The notes beneath the pieces were generated by a model that ran no database searches, was not told the DNA's origin, and was given only the letters and a program-made list of their open reading frames with translations. Made by a program: the position numbers and the translations under genes. Positions 24,061 to 31,259 of a stretch of DNA of 31,259 bases are shown here, piece after piece; position 1 is the stretch's first letter, and the number at the start of each line of letters is the position of its first letter. Source of the DNA: Sulfurovum sp. Lineage in GTDB: Bacteria > Campylobacterota > Campylobacteria > Campylobacterales > Sulfurovaceae. Where the stretch lies: contig JALVGO010000144.1 of assembly GCA_027029065.1 (NCBI GenBank), positions 1 to 31,259 on the forward strand, written 5' to 3'.

Positions 24061-24972
24061 ATGAAAAAGTTTACAGGTTTACTGCTGTTTTTAGTTGCGG
24101 GTATGCTCTTTGCAGAAACGATCGATGTTACCAAGTCAGAGGGGACAGAGCAGAGCATCATCGCATCACTCGCACCCGCACCCGCTTCACCGGAAGCTGA
24201 TGCCAACACGACCATAGAAGCGGTCTTTAACGATGCGCTCAACCCCATAAGTACGATGCACAGTGTGACACTGAAGCGTTTGACCGGTAAAAAGAAAAGA
24301 TGGGGAATGTTCGGGTTCGGTATCTCAAGAAGCAAAGACAAAACCATCCAAGGCTCCGTCACCTACGACCAAAATGAAAACACCCTGCGTTTTACCCCGG
24401 ATCAACCGCTTGAAGTAGGGTTCTATGAAGTCTTCATAAGACACCTGATGAAAATGAAACCCGGTATGGGAATGCGCATCAAACCCATAGTTTACCGCTT
24501 CTACGTTCCCGAAGTGATCAACGGCTTCAAACTCCCGCCTGAACCCGATGAAGATAAAAACAACGAAACACTGCTTGGGATTGATTTTAATGATAACGGG
24601 ATCAGGGATGATGTGGAGCGTGAAATTATCAAAAAATACAATGATAAAATCAAAGTGAATTTAATGTTCCAATATGCTCGAGTTGATCAAAAGATACTTG
24701 GTAGCGACCTTACAAAAGAGAAGGCTGTGGAACTGGAGGCAGAAGGAGGCAAAGCGATTAATTGTGAAATGTTTTTATCTGATTCTAATATCAATATAGA
24801 ACATTCTGTTCGGATGAGTGAAAATTGGACATACAATATTAAAAAAAGAGCAAAAAAGTATATTCATTTTAATCAGTTATTGGGTGGCGGTGTATATGGC
24901 AGCAAGATAAGCGATTGGAATGCAGATGCCTGTGAGTTTGATGTAGAACGTATGCTGGAGGAGAGACCATGA
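24061..24972 (+). CDS. Exported protein with Ig-like domain and Ca-binding-like motif, unknown function
   Basis: The 303-residue protein begins with a signal peptide (KKFTGLLLFLVAGMLFAET). Residues about 50-155 look like a bacterial Ig-like domain of the Big_5/SbsA type (NTTIEAVFNDALNPIS, then VTYDQNENTLRFTPDQPL and GFYEVFI). Residues about 175-190 carry GIDFNDNGIRDDVEREI, like the DxNxNGxxDD calcium-binding loops of dockerin or thrombospondin repeats. The remainder (190-303) is unrecognised. GGAGGAAGAG before ATG 24061 decides the start. Base composition drops to AT-rich from about 24,580, coinciding with the C-terminal part. It overlaps the next gene by four bases (ATGA), so the two products are probably partners. 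Confidence 0.7.
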   Translation: MKKFTGLLLFLVAGMLFAETIDVTKSEGTEQSIIASLAPAPASPEADANTTIEAVFNDALNPISTMHSVTLKRLTGKKKRWGMFGFGISRSKDKTIQGSVTYDQNENTLRFTPDQPLEVGFYEVFIRHLMKMKPGMGMRIKPIVYRFYVPEVINGFKLPPEPDEDKNNETLLGIDFNDNGIRDDVEREIIKKYNDKIKVNLMFQYARVDQKILGSDLTKEKAVELEAEGGKAINCEMFLSDSNINIEHSVRMSENWTYNIKKRAKKYIHFNQLLGGGVYGSKISDWNADACEFDVERMLEERP

Positions 24973-26258
24973 AAAAGATAGTACATATTCTTATTGTTTT
25001 GGTTTTTGGAATATCCATACTTGGTGCCAATGCGGTCAATGAGTGTAAAAGTGATCTCTATTATGCCAATGGTATCATGATGAAGTATTCTGAAAAGGAT
25101 GCTCGTTTAATGTGGCAGCAAGAAGCAAAAAAGTTATTATCACCCTATCAAGAGTACAAAAGTATTGAGAAAATAGACATTGCCTATAATATTTCACAAG
25201 GGTTTTTGGATGATTTGCTCGAAGCACTTGAGCAAATGATGGATAATGAATGGGGATGGACAGATTTTACTGCTTTTTTTACGGTATTTCTTACAGATCA
25301 TAATATACAAGAGGACTGGGTACCGCATATAAAAGATTTAGCAAAACAGGTTGCGGCATATAAAGAGAGTATTCAAAATGGTCATGGTGTTATTGTGATT
25401 GCACACTCTCAGGGCAACTACTATACTAACGAAGCATATGAAAAACTGGATACATGGATGCAATCGTATTTTCACATGATGGGAGTAGCAACTCCGGCAA
25501 ATCATGTAGCTGGGTATGCCCCCGGAGATACTACTGCACCATATGTTAAATTTCATAATGATTTTATCAATATTATTGTGTCAAGCTTGTCTGCAAACAG
25601 GGATGATACACGGCATCATGGATTCCCTTCTATTGATGCACATGATTTTTATGAAAGCTATTTGAAGGAGCCTACAACAAGGTCTGATATTCAACAGTTT
25701 ATTGTCAAACAAATACAAGAGCATTTAAAAGCTCCATCTCAATGGAGTACAGACCAAGAGATCGAAAGAGGCACCTGCGACTACCGCATTACCGTTAAAC
25801 ACCGTTTCGATCCCGCGCTGGAGATCGGAGAGAAGGTCTATCCGTTCGCACCAAACAAAAAGCTCTATCAGGTCAACGGCGCTTATGTCAAAGCTACCTG
25901 CGGAGGTACTGACTTTACGGATGACTGGGCAGACAAAAAAGAGAACGAATGCTGGATGATCAACAATCCTCCTGAAGAGAAGATTGTAAAAAATATGTGT
26001 GCCTTTGAGGTAGCTGTCAATGATGGTGCATACACCTGTTATGATACCGATACATTTTTTACCTATGTGCATACAACAAACTACAGTGCTTATACTTTCC
26101 ATGTCCATTATGATGATGTCAATACCTCATGGACAGCATGCAGACACTGTACACAAGGCTGGACAAACAGTCATGGAGACAGACTGGAGATCGGTAACGG
26201 TGCGGGAGGAAGCTGGATTCATCAGGCGATCAACTTCTATGTGCATATAGCACAGTAG
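24969..26258 (+). CDS. Exported alpha/beta-hydrolase (lipase-like) with Cys-rich C-terminal domain
   Basis: The 429-residue protein has a signal peptide (about 1-22) and a serine-hydrolase core. VIVIAHSQGNYYTNEAY holds the nucleophile elbow AHSQG with Ser147; DD or DTTAPY near 190-200 and HDFYESY near 226 may supply the acid and base. It resembles lipases or esterases, but I cannot name the substrate. From about residue 258 a separate domain with several Cys, Trp and Tyr residues begins, and here the DNA becomes GC-richer again. It is coupled to the preceding gene by a four-base overlap. Export, the Ig-like partner and the Cys-rich tail suggest a secreted or surface enzyme. A phage- or competitor-directed role is speculation. 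Confidence 0.7.
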   Translation: MKKIVHILIVLVFGISILGANAVNECKSDLYYANGIMMKYSEKDARLMWQQEAKKLLSPYQEYKSIEKIDIAYNISQGFLDDLLEALEQMMDNEWGWTDFTAFFTVFLTDHNIQEDWVPHIKDLAKQVAAYKESIQNGHGVIVIAHSQGNYYTNEAYEKLDTWMQSYFHMMGVATPANHVAGYAPGDTTAPYVKFHNDFINIIVSSLSANRDDTRHHGFPSIDAHDFYESYLKEPTTRSDIQQFIVKQIQEHLKAPSQWSTDQEIERGTCDYRITVKHRFDPALEIGEKVYPFAPNKKLYQVNGAYVKATCGGTDFTDDWADKKENECWMINNPPEEKIVKNMCAFEVAVNDGAYTCYDTDTFFTYVHTTNYSAYTFHVHYDDVNTSWTACRHCTQGWTNSHGDRLEIGNGAGGSWIHQAINFYVHIAQ

Positions 26259-26291
26259 CTCCATCTTCCTATGAATCTGCAAGAATTTTTT

Positions 26292-26316
26292 GGCTCCCAC
26301 GTTGTACGTGGTAGCC
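26292..26316 (+). repeat. REP-like palindrome, family B (single copy)
   Basis: GGCTCCCACGT (26292-26302), loop TGT, ACGTGGTAGCC (26306-26316) pair over 11 positions with one C/T mismatch. It follows the hydrolase stop by 33 bases. No T tract follows, so it is more like a dispersed palindrome than a terminator. Confidence 0.6.
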
Positions 26317-26361
26317 CTTATTCCGACTTAAAATAATGCTACACATACAAAAATCAAAGTA

Positions 26362-26390
26362 TTGACAAAAAATATTTTTTTCTATAAAAT
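26362..26390 (+). promoter_or_regulatory. Near-consensus sigma-70 promoter for the RHH/GNAT pair
   Basis: TTGACA (26362-26367), a 17-bp spacer and TAAAAT (26385-26390) form the best promoter in the window. It lies 23 bases before the antitoxin ATG in a very AT-rich stretch. Confidence 0.7.
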
Positions 26391-26413
26391 TGTAGAAAAT
26401 AAAAGGATATAGT

Positions 26414-26671
26414 ATGTCGGTACAAATATCTGCCTATATAGAAGATGATATCAAAGAGAAAATGGAGCGGTACGCCTCTTCACATGGTCTTAAAAAAGGG
26501 TATCTGATACAAAATGCTTTGGACTATTATCTGAATGTATTACATGAAATACCCGGCAGTTATATCGTCCCCAGCCAACTGAGTGTGACAGAAGAAAACT
26601 TCAAGGCTATCATTGCGCTTGAAAACAGAGAACCAAATGAGAAGCTCAAAGCTTTAATGCATGAAGATTGA
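26414..26671 (+). CDS. Ribbon-helix-helix antitoxin of a GNAT toxin pair
   Basis: The 85-residue protein has an N-terminal ribbon-helix-helix DNA-binding pattern (SVQISAYIEDDIKEKMERYA, then KKGYLIQNALDYYL at about 27-40). A C-terminal tail (ALENREPNEKLKALMHED) would wrap around the toxin. It starts behind a strong promoter, with AAAGGA before the ATG. Its end overlaps the acetyltransferase gene by 11 bases. The architecture matches TacA/AtaR-type antitoxins, which repress their own operon. The direct family name cannot be fixed by eye. Confidence 0.85.
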   Translation: MSVQISAYIEDDIKEKMERYASSHGLKKGYLIQNALDYYLNVLHEIPGSYIVPSQLSVTEENFKAIIALENREPNEKLKALMHED

Positions 26672-27191
26672 GATACGACCGCTCCAAAAAAATGATAATC
26701 TGTCAAGTTTTGACTGCGGCACAGTAGAGCTCAATCAATTTTTAAAACAGTATGCCAAACAAAATCAGTTTAGGCACTATATCGGGACGACATATGTTGC
26801 CGTTTTGGAAGATGCGATTATAGGCTATCTAAGTGTGAGTGCCGGTAGTGTACGCATAGATAATCTCTCAAGTAAACATAGCAAAAAACTTCCCAGGTAC
26901 CCTTTGCCTATACTCCGGCTTACGCGATTGGCAGTGGATATCAAATATCAAAATAGAGGTATCGGAAAACAACTCTTGAAGTTTGCACTGAAGCTTACTC
27001 TGATGCAAAAAGAGAGATTTGGCTGTTTTGCTCTGGTTGTAGATGCGAAAGAAAACAGTGCAGGGTTTTATGAAGCATATGGATTTGAGAAGATAGATAT
27101 AGTATCGGGTGCATTGGATATACGCCCCTATGCAAAAAGTATGTTTTTGGCTACGAAAACAATAGAGAAGAGTTTTATAGAGGGGGACTAG
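26661..27191 (+). CDS. GNAT-family acetyltransferase toxin (TacT/AtaT-like)
   Basis: Toxins of this type block translation by acetylating the amino acid on charged tRNA, using acetyl-CoA. The 176-residue protein has the opening FDCGTVELNQFLKQYAKQNQ, the line LPRYPLPILRLTRLAVDIKYQNRGIGKQLL with the acetyl-CoA loop QNRGIG (97-102), and AGFYEAYGFEK (about 134-144) with the tyrosine used in catalysis. These are the hallmarks of TacT/AtaT toxins rather than general GNAT enzymes. It overlaps its antitoxin by 11 bases. The family C palindrome begins on the base after its stop codon. Confidence 0.9.
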   Translation: MKIEIRPLQKNDNLSSFDCGTVELNQFLKQYAKQNQFRHYIGTTYVAVLEDAIIGYLSVSAGSVRIDNLSSKHSKKLPRYPLPILRLTRLAVDIKYQNRGIGKQLLKFALKLTLMQKERFGCFALVVDAKENSAGFYEAYGFEKIDIVSGALDIRPYAKSMFLATKTIEKSFIEGD

Positions 27192-27212
27192 GGTGTTGTG
27201 CCTCACAACACC
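27192..27212 (+). repeat. REP-like palindrome, family C copy 1 (loop CCT)
   Basis: GGTGTTGTG (27192-27200), loop CCT, CACAACACC (27204-27212) are perfect 9-bp arms. It begins immediately after the GNAT toxin stop codon. It is paired with an inverted copy at 27280. Confidence 0.8.
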
Positions 27213-27279
27213 GCTATTTCAAATAAAAGGTGACGGCAAGATCAAGGACAGCCCGCATGATGCCGTTTGGTGTATTTAC

Positions 27280-27301
27280 GGTGTTGTCAGGGGACAACAC
27301 C
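27280..27301 (-). repeat. REP-like palindrome, family C copy 2 (loop AGGG)
   Basis: GGTGTTGTC (27280-27288), loop AGGG, GACAACACC (27293-27301) are perfect 9-bp arms. The loop is the complement type of copy 1 (CCT against AGG), so the two form an inverted pair 67 bases apart, like a BIME. It ends nine bases before the ppa stop. Confidence 0.8.
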
Positions 27302-27310
27302 CTACAGGAC

Positions 27311-27829
27311 TTATTTGTAGTTCTTGATTGCTTTTTCAAGAATCTCTGCCGCAGCCGCTTTGTCTTTGAATCCGCTTACTTTTACCCATTTGCCAGGCTC
27401 AAGCATTTTGTATGTTTCAAAGAAGTTTTTGATACGGTTGAGTGTTGCTTCCGGGACATCTGACAGGTCCTGGATATTTGCGTAGGTAGGATCGATCTTT
27501 TCAGTAGGTACTGCAAGCAGTTTCTCATCTCCGCCTTTCTCATCTTCTGTCAGCAGAACACCGATAAGACGACATTTTATGAAAGACCCGGCCTGCAGCT
27601 GATAGTCACACAATACAAGTACGTCTGCCGGGTCACCGTCGTCTGAGAGTGTATTGGCAACAAAACCGTAGTTTGCCGGGTAGTGTACTGCAGAGAAGAG
27701 TACCCTGTCTACTTCGACTGCACCGGAGTCTTTGTCGATTTCGTATTTGATGTTTGAGTTGAGGGGTACCTCAATGATAACTTTGACATTGTCTGGGCAT
27801 TCACCGTGTCCGATTTTTGTAATATCCAT
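27311..27829 (-). CDS. ppa: Inorganic pyrophosphatase (family I)
   Basis: Ppa hydrolyses pyrophosphate to drive biosynthetic reactions in the cytoplasm. The 172-residue protein has VIIEVPLNSNIKYEIDKDSG (17-36), the active-site Tyr in HYPANYGFV, and the signature DGDPADVLVL (64-73) with the metal-binding aspartates. EDEKGGDEKLLAVP supplies the further acidic residues. GGAG before the ATG at 27829 supports the start. It is convergent with the GNAT toxin gene, and the family C palindromes lie between them. The length is standard for the prokaryotic family I hexamer. Confidence 0.96.
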   Translation of the reverse strand: MDITKIGHGECPDNVKVIIEVPLNSNIKYEIDKDSGAVEVDRVLFSAVHYPANYGFVANTLSDDGDPADVLVLCDYQLQAGSFIKCRLIGVLLTEDEKGGDEKLLAVPTEKIDPTYANIQDLSDVPEATLNRIKNFFETYKMLEPGKWVKVSGFKDKAAAAEILEKAIKNYK

Positions 27830-27919
27830 CGTGATATCTCCATAGGTTAAATTTGCGCTAATGGTAGCATAAAATCGATAATAATGTTATGATTTGGTAT
27901 CAAGAACAGGGAGTGAATA

Positions 27920-28432
27920 ATGAAGAAGATCATGATGGCAGCAGTGTTGCTTATGCAATACGGTATGGCAATAGAAACAGGCAAGGTAGCGCCCAAAGTA
28001 GTACTCAGCGGCAATGAGGGTGCCAAAGTGGATGGCAGTGCATGGAGCTCCCAGACACTAAAAGGGAAAGTACACATCCTGTTTTATGTCGATCCGGATG
28101 AACGTAAAACCAACGATGCCCTGACACAGGCACTCAAAAAACGCCATTTTGACCGGAAAAAGTTTACTTCGGTTGCTGTGATCAACCTTGCGGCGACATG
28201 GATGCCCAATATTGTGCTCGAATCACTGCTTAAAAAGAAACAAAAAGAGTTTCCCGACACGGTCTATGTTAAAGACAAGCAGAAAATACTCGTTAAAAAG
28301 TGGCAGCTTGCCGATGATGCATCGGATGTACTGGTGTTTGACAAAAACGGCAAACTGCTATACAAAAAGTTTGGCAAACTGAATGAAAAGGAGATTGCCA
28401 AAGTGCTGGATATTATAGAACAGCATCTTTGA
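27920..28432 (+). CDS. YtfJ-family thioredoxin-like periplasmic protein
   Basis: The 170-residue protein has a short signal peptide (MKKIMMAAVLLMQYGMA) followed by a thioredoxin-like domain of the YtfJ type (GKVAPKVVLSGNEGAKV, KVHILFYVDPDERKTND, then DVLVFDKNGKLLYKKFGKL). It lacks the CxxC pair, so it is not a normal thiol redox enzyme. The function of YtfJ proteins is not established. AGGGAG lies before the ATG. It is divergent from ppa and convergent with the GH5-like gene, with only 11 bases between the two stops. Confidence 0.8.
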   Translation: MKKIMMAAVLLMQYGMAIETGKVAPKVVLSGNEGAKVDGSAWSSQTLKGKVHILFYVDPDERKTNDALTQALKKRHFDRKKFTSVAVINLAATWMPNIVLESLLKKKQKEFPDTVYVKDKQKILVKKWQLADDASDVLVFDKNGKLLYKKFGKLNEKEIAKVLDIIEQHL

Positions 28433-28443
28433 TCATATATAAT

Positions 28444-29502
28444 TTAGTTTGACAAAATAATGAATAAAGGTGGAATGAAGTTGATAAAAGGTTTGATACT
28501 TAAGATATGATCAACCACCTCTTCCCGTTCATTCCATTGATGGGTTTCCACATCATAAAATTTTTTTGTGGCATTTACCGCATGTGGTATGTTGTATTTG
28601 TTTAGTATCTTGACAAAATCAGATACAAACTTTTTTTGTTCAGCTATGGTGTAATCATTGCCTTTATTGTAGTTACCAGGCATCCATGCTCCTTCCCAAA
28701 CGGGAATACCGGTCTTTTCGCGCCATGCTACGGCAGCTTTGACTCTATCTTCTATTAACTTAAGTTCTCTCTCGGTACTACCATCATTATAGTAGTGAGG
28801 GCTGTCGGGATCTTTGCTTGGACCGGAGGCATATCCTTCGTGAAATTCCCCGATCAAGTATCCGTTCCCTTCAAAGGAAGCAATATCTAACATATCCAGT
28901 TTGGTAGGGTCGGAGCGTTTATGTGCCGATATAATGATAATGCGTTTGTCATTGTGACCACCTGCATGACGAATGGCATGTATCGCTTCTTTGTAAGCTT
29001 GATTGAGTTGTGTAATGGGTTCCTTTGAGAGTGGACTGCGTGCAGCGATTTCAATTTCAAGATCGAACATCAGTGCATAAGGTGCATCTTTGTAGTGTTG
29101 TGCCACTTCTTCCCACCAGTTTACCCAGGCTGCTTGATGTTCAGGTGTTGGATCATCCTCAAATGTCGCTGATTGGTTGGCGATGATAGGAATCATACCG
29201 TTATCAAGTGCATCTTGAATCTCTTTGTCCAAATAGTCCCACATTTTGGAAGCATTATCCTCTGCAACACGTAAACGGATATGGCGAAATCCCTTTTGTG
29301 CAAAGGCTACTGTTGCTTCTGTTGTATAGTAGGCTATTTTGTTTGGAACCTCTGACCATGTAGCATCCACACCTACGCCCATATGCTTTATCATCTCTTT
29401 TGGGGTAATGGCATGTTCGGAATTATTATATATAGAAGCATTTAGCGTAGTGCAACCAATCAAAAGCAGTATAACAAAATCGAGAATAATGTTTTTTTGC
29501 AT
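28444..29502 (-). CDS. GH5-like glycoside hydrolase, probable lipoprotein
   Basis: The 352-residue protein looks like a glycoside hydrolase family 5 (cellulase-type) TIM barrel. KGFRHIRLRV (about 70-79), PYALMFDLEIEI with Glu149/Glu151 in the acid/base region, QAYKEAIHAIRHAGG (168-182) and TGIPVWEGAWM with nucleophile Glu270 are seen. The usual Asn-Glu-Pro motif reads IEI, so the acid/base assignment is uncertain. The N-terminus ends in a lipobox LIGC (Cys17), suggesting anchoring to the envelope. The substrate is unknown; such enzymes in non-plant-degrading marine bacteria may act on self-made exopolysaccharide. AAAGGA precedes the ATG. The gene is visibly AT-rich compared with its neighbours. 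Confidence 0.75.
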   Translation of the reverse strand: MQKNIILDFVILLLIGCTTLNASIYNNSEHAITPKEMIKHMGVGVDATWSEVPNKIAYYTTEATVAFAQKGFRHIRLRVAEDNASKMWDYLDKEIQDALDNGMIPIIANQSATFEDDPTPEHQAAWVNWWEEVAQHYKDAPYALMFDLEIEIAARSPLSKEPITQLNQAYKEAIHAIRHAGGHNDKRIIIISAHKRSDPTKLDMLDIASFEGNGYLIGEFHEGYASGPSKDPDSPHYYNDGSTERELKLIEDRVKAAVAWREKTGIPVWEGAWMPGNYNKGNDYTIAEQKKFVSDFVKILNKYNIPHAVNATKKFYDVETHQWNEREEVVDHILSIKPFINFIPPLFIILSN

Positions 29503-29621
29503 TGGTTTTTCCTTTTTTACGTTATTAAAGATATTTTAGCAAAATGAAACATAATGATATTTTATTTCAATATTTGGATTATGGAAAATAATAGGTTGAT
29601 GCTTTCATGCTAAGTGAAAAA

Positions 29622-30809
29622 TTACAAATATTTTTTCCTGATCCAAAGATAATAGACCGCCGTAATCAAAAATCCGATACCAAGTGTCACAGTAATAGCA
29701 CGCAATGAAAAGCCCCACTCATAAGCATAACCGATGAAAAGTGCGGTAACGATGTTGGAGAGCATGAAGAGCATATCGTTGTAGGAGATGATGCGTCCAA
29801 GATAGGCTTTGTCGGTCTCCTGCTGGAGCATCAGGTAGGTTTGTGACCAGAGAGTGGAGGTAAAGAAACCTACGCCAAAGAGAGCGATGAGTGCCAAATA
29901 AAAGTTGTGCTGCGTCAGACTCCATGCTATGATGGCAACCCCTTCAAGGATGAAGAAGTAGTGCAGGTTTTGATTGTGGATCCATTTCCCGATAAAAAAA
30001 GGTCCGATCATCAAAGCAACGGCTCGAACAGCGTTGATCCAGCCTATGGCAAGCGGTACGGCAATAAGGGTCTTGTATTCGTAATCAGCAAGGAGTGTGA
30101 CAAGTGCGTCAAAGCTGGTCAGTCCCAAGGAGGCATGCAGCAGTATGAGGTGTATGGTCTTTTTGCGTGATTTGAGGTAGCGAAAACCATCGATGAACAT
30201 CTGCCAGTGTGAATGGGTGTGCTGTGGAAGTGTCAGTGAGAGTTTCAAACCAAGCAGGATGGAAAGGGCGATGCTATAAAGCAGTGCATCGGTCATGAAA
30301 GCTGCATGGTAGCCGAAACGGTAGGTGACAAGCCCGCCCACCGCCATACCTGCCGCATAGGTAAACGACCAGATGATCGAGTGGATCTCATTGGTGTTTT
30401 TGAGCATTTCCCCTTCGATGATCTTGGGAAAAAGTGACATCTCTGCACTAAAGAGCATGCTTGACGCTGCCGAACGGATAAAGATAAGTCCCATCAAAAG
30501 CCAGACAAGCGAGAGCGAGTCGATGAGCATAAAACCAAGTGTGGCGACGATCTCAATTGCCAGCAGTGTACCCATCAGTTTTTTAAAAGGGATGCGATCT
30601 ACGGCAATACCAATTACTGGGGCAAGTACCACTGCAGGCAGCATTGCCATGGCAGCAGTGAGTGAAATAACAAGTGCGCCGGCATGCAGTTCAACGAGTA
30701 AAGAGAATATGGCTACCTGAGAAAACCATGTGCCAAAATAGCTGATAAGCTGTATGAGTGAGAGCCGTGCGATGACGGGATGGCTGAGTGTTTGAATGTA
30801 GCGGGACAT
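29622..30809 (-). CDS. Major facilitator superfamily exporter
   Basis: The 395-residue protein has about 12 predicted membrane helices. The loop DRIPFKKLMG after the second helix is a weak form of the MFS motif A. It resembles the MFS_3 group of efflux pumps (EntS-like, macrolide exporters), whose substrates vary. The start codon overlaps the stop of the upstream CinA-type gene by one base (TGATG), so the two are translated together. The substrate cannot be inferred. Confidence 0.88.
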   Translation of the reverse strand: MSRYIQTLSHPVIARLSLIQLISYFGTWFSQVAIFSLLVELHAGALVISLTAAMAMLPAVVLAPVIGIAVDRIPFKKLMGTLLAIEIVATLGFMLIDSLSLVWLLMGLIFIRSAASSMLFSAEMSLFPKIIEGEMLKNTNEIHSIIWSFTYAAGMAVGGLVTYRFGYHAAFMTDALLYSIALSILLGLKLSLTLPQHTHSHWQMFIDGFRYLKSRKKTIHLILLHASLGLTSFDALVTLLADYEYKTLIAVPLAIGWINAVRAVALMIGPFFIGKWIHNQNLHYFFILEGVAIIAWSLTQHNFYLALIALFGVGFFTSTLWSQTYLMLQQETDKAYLGRIISYNDMLFMLSNIVTALFIGYAYEWGFSLRAITVTLGIGFLITAVYYLWIRKKYL

Positions 30810-31259
30810 CAGGCATCATCACCGAGGGTATAGGTGATTTTTCGGGTCTCCAGCAGTGATACAAATTGTCTAAAGGTCTCTTCTGCCAATAGCTTATTGG
30901 GAGAAGCTACCGAGAGGGTGACATGCCAGCCATTGTCATAAAGTTTTGGCAGGGATGATATCTCTACTTCACGCGGTGCATTTTCCATAAGCTCGATGAA
31001 AAGGTTCTCTTTGCATGCTGCAGTAAGGGTGAAACGGTGTGACGGTGTGCCTTCTGGGATGATGTGCTCAAGTATATGCGTCACCATCGGATGGCTCATC
31101 TGGGGAAATCCAGGCATAAAGAAGTAGCGATTATCCAGGTAGAAAGCAGGCATCCGGTTGACAGGGTTGTACAGAAGTTTTGCCCCTTTTGGAAGCTGTG
31201 CCATCTTGATGGGGTGAGGGTAGGCATCCTTACCCAGTTTTGTCTCGATGATCTCTTTG
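30809..31259 (-). CDS. CinA-type molybdopterin-binding-domain protein, 3' part
   Basis: The frame is open to the right edge of the window, so the N-terminus is missing; an internal Met at 31204 is not the start. The visible part holds LPKGAKLLYNPVNRMPAFYL and YFFMPGFPQMSHPM, the substrate-loop pattern of the MoCF/CinA N-terminal (COG1058) domain, where most relatives read NPVGxAPGF and LPGVPxEM. The visible protein ends about 80 residues after the second motif, without the C-terminal amidohydrolase domain of full CinA. COG1058 proteins act as ADP-ribose or related pyrophosphatases. It overlaps the MFS gene by one base. Confidence 0.75.
   Translation of the reverse strand, partial: KEIIETKLGKDAYPHPIKMAQLPKGAKLLYNPVNRMPAFYLDNRYFFMPGFPQMSHPMVTHILEHIIPEGTPSHRFTLTAACKENLFIELMENAPREVEISSLPKLYDNGWHVTLSVASPNKLLAEETFRQFVSLLETRKITYTLGDDA

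Noticed and set aside
27230..27463. Plus-strand open frame of 77 residues across the family C pair and ppa 3' end
   Set aside because: Most of it is antisense to ppa and the rest is repeat sequence. There is no ribosome binding site and no motif.

Overview
The window reads as chromosomal sequence of a Campylobacterota (epsilonproteobacterial) organism, probably a sulfur-oxidising marine type near Sulfurovum or Sulfurimonas. This is inferred from gene order (rluD-trmB-ftsE-ftsX-envC-pyrH-rpoZ-spoT-tyrS), a long 393-residue TrmB, an MtnN of the futalosine-pathway type and the moderate base composition. I ran no database search. Almost everything is protein coding, and I found no rRNA, tRNA or CRISPR array.

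Layout. 1-206: the 3' end of an L,D-transpeptidase. 272-1526: two unrecognised genes of mosaic base composition; the second takes its stop codon from a palindromic repeat. 1511-2484: a REP/RAYT unit, with four copies of one palindrome in two orientations around a REP-associated tyrosine transposase. 2499-4730: divergent proC and proA, with a 140-bp inverted repeat filling the proA leader. 4794-7540: slyD, a triply degenerate phosphorelay-like protein, a membrane-anchored Mrr-type nuclease and a small rubredoxin on the minus strand. 7660-10252: fabD, mtnN and a ttcA-like gene. 10390-11357: a vapBC toxin-antitoxin pair behind a perfect 22-bp palindrome, followed by an orphan MNT nucleotidyltransferase.

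11387-23929 is a tightly packed plus-strand run: rluD, trmB, ftsE, ftsX, envC-like, pyrH, rpoZ, spoT, tyrS, a nitronate monooxygenase-like gene and two tandem N-acetylmuramoyl-L-alanine amidases. FtsEX, the EnvC-like coiled-coil/LytM protein and the two Amidase_3 enzymes together look like one daughter-cell separation pathway: ABC transporter, then activator, then cell-wall amidase.

24061-26258 holds two overlapping exported proteins, one with an Ig-like domain and one a serine alpha/beta-hydrolase. Their shared junction lies in a visibly AT-richer block. 26292-27301 holds a single REP-like palindrome, an RHH/GNAT toxin-antitoxin pair with a near-consensus promoter, and a second inverted pair of palindromes. 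The window closes with ppa, a YtfJ-like protein, a GH5-like lipoprotein, an MFS exporter and the 3' part of a CinA-type molybdopterin-binding-domain gene.

The strongest leads for new biology are the REP/RAYT unit and the possibly related palindromes near 27.2 kb, the structured proA leader, the degenerate phosphorelay protein at 5459 and the exported gene pair at 24-26 kb.
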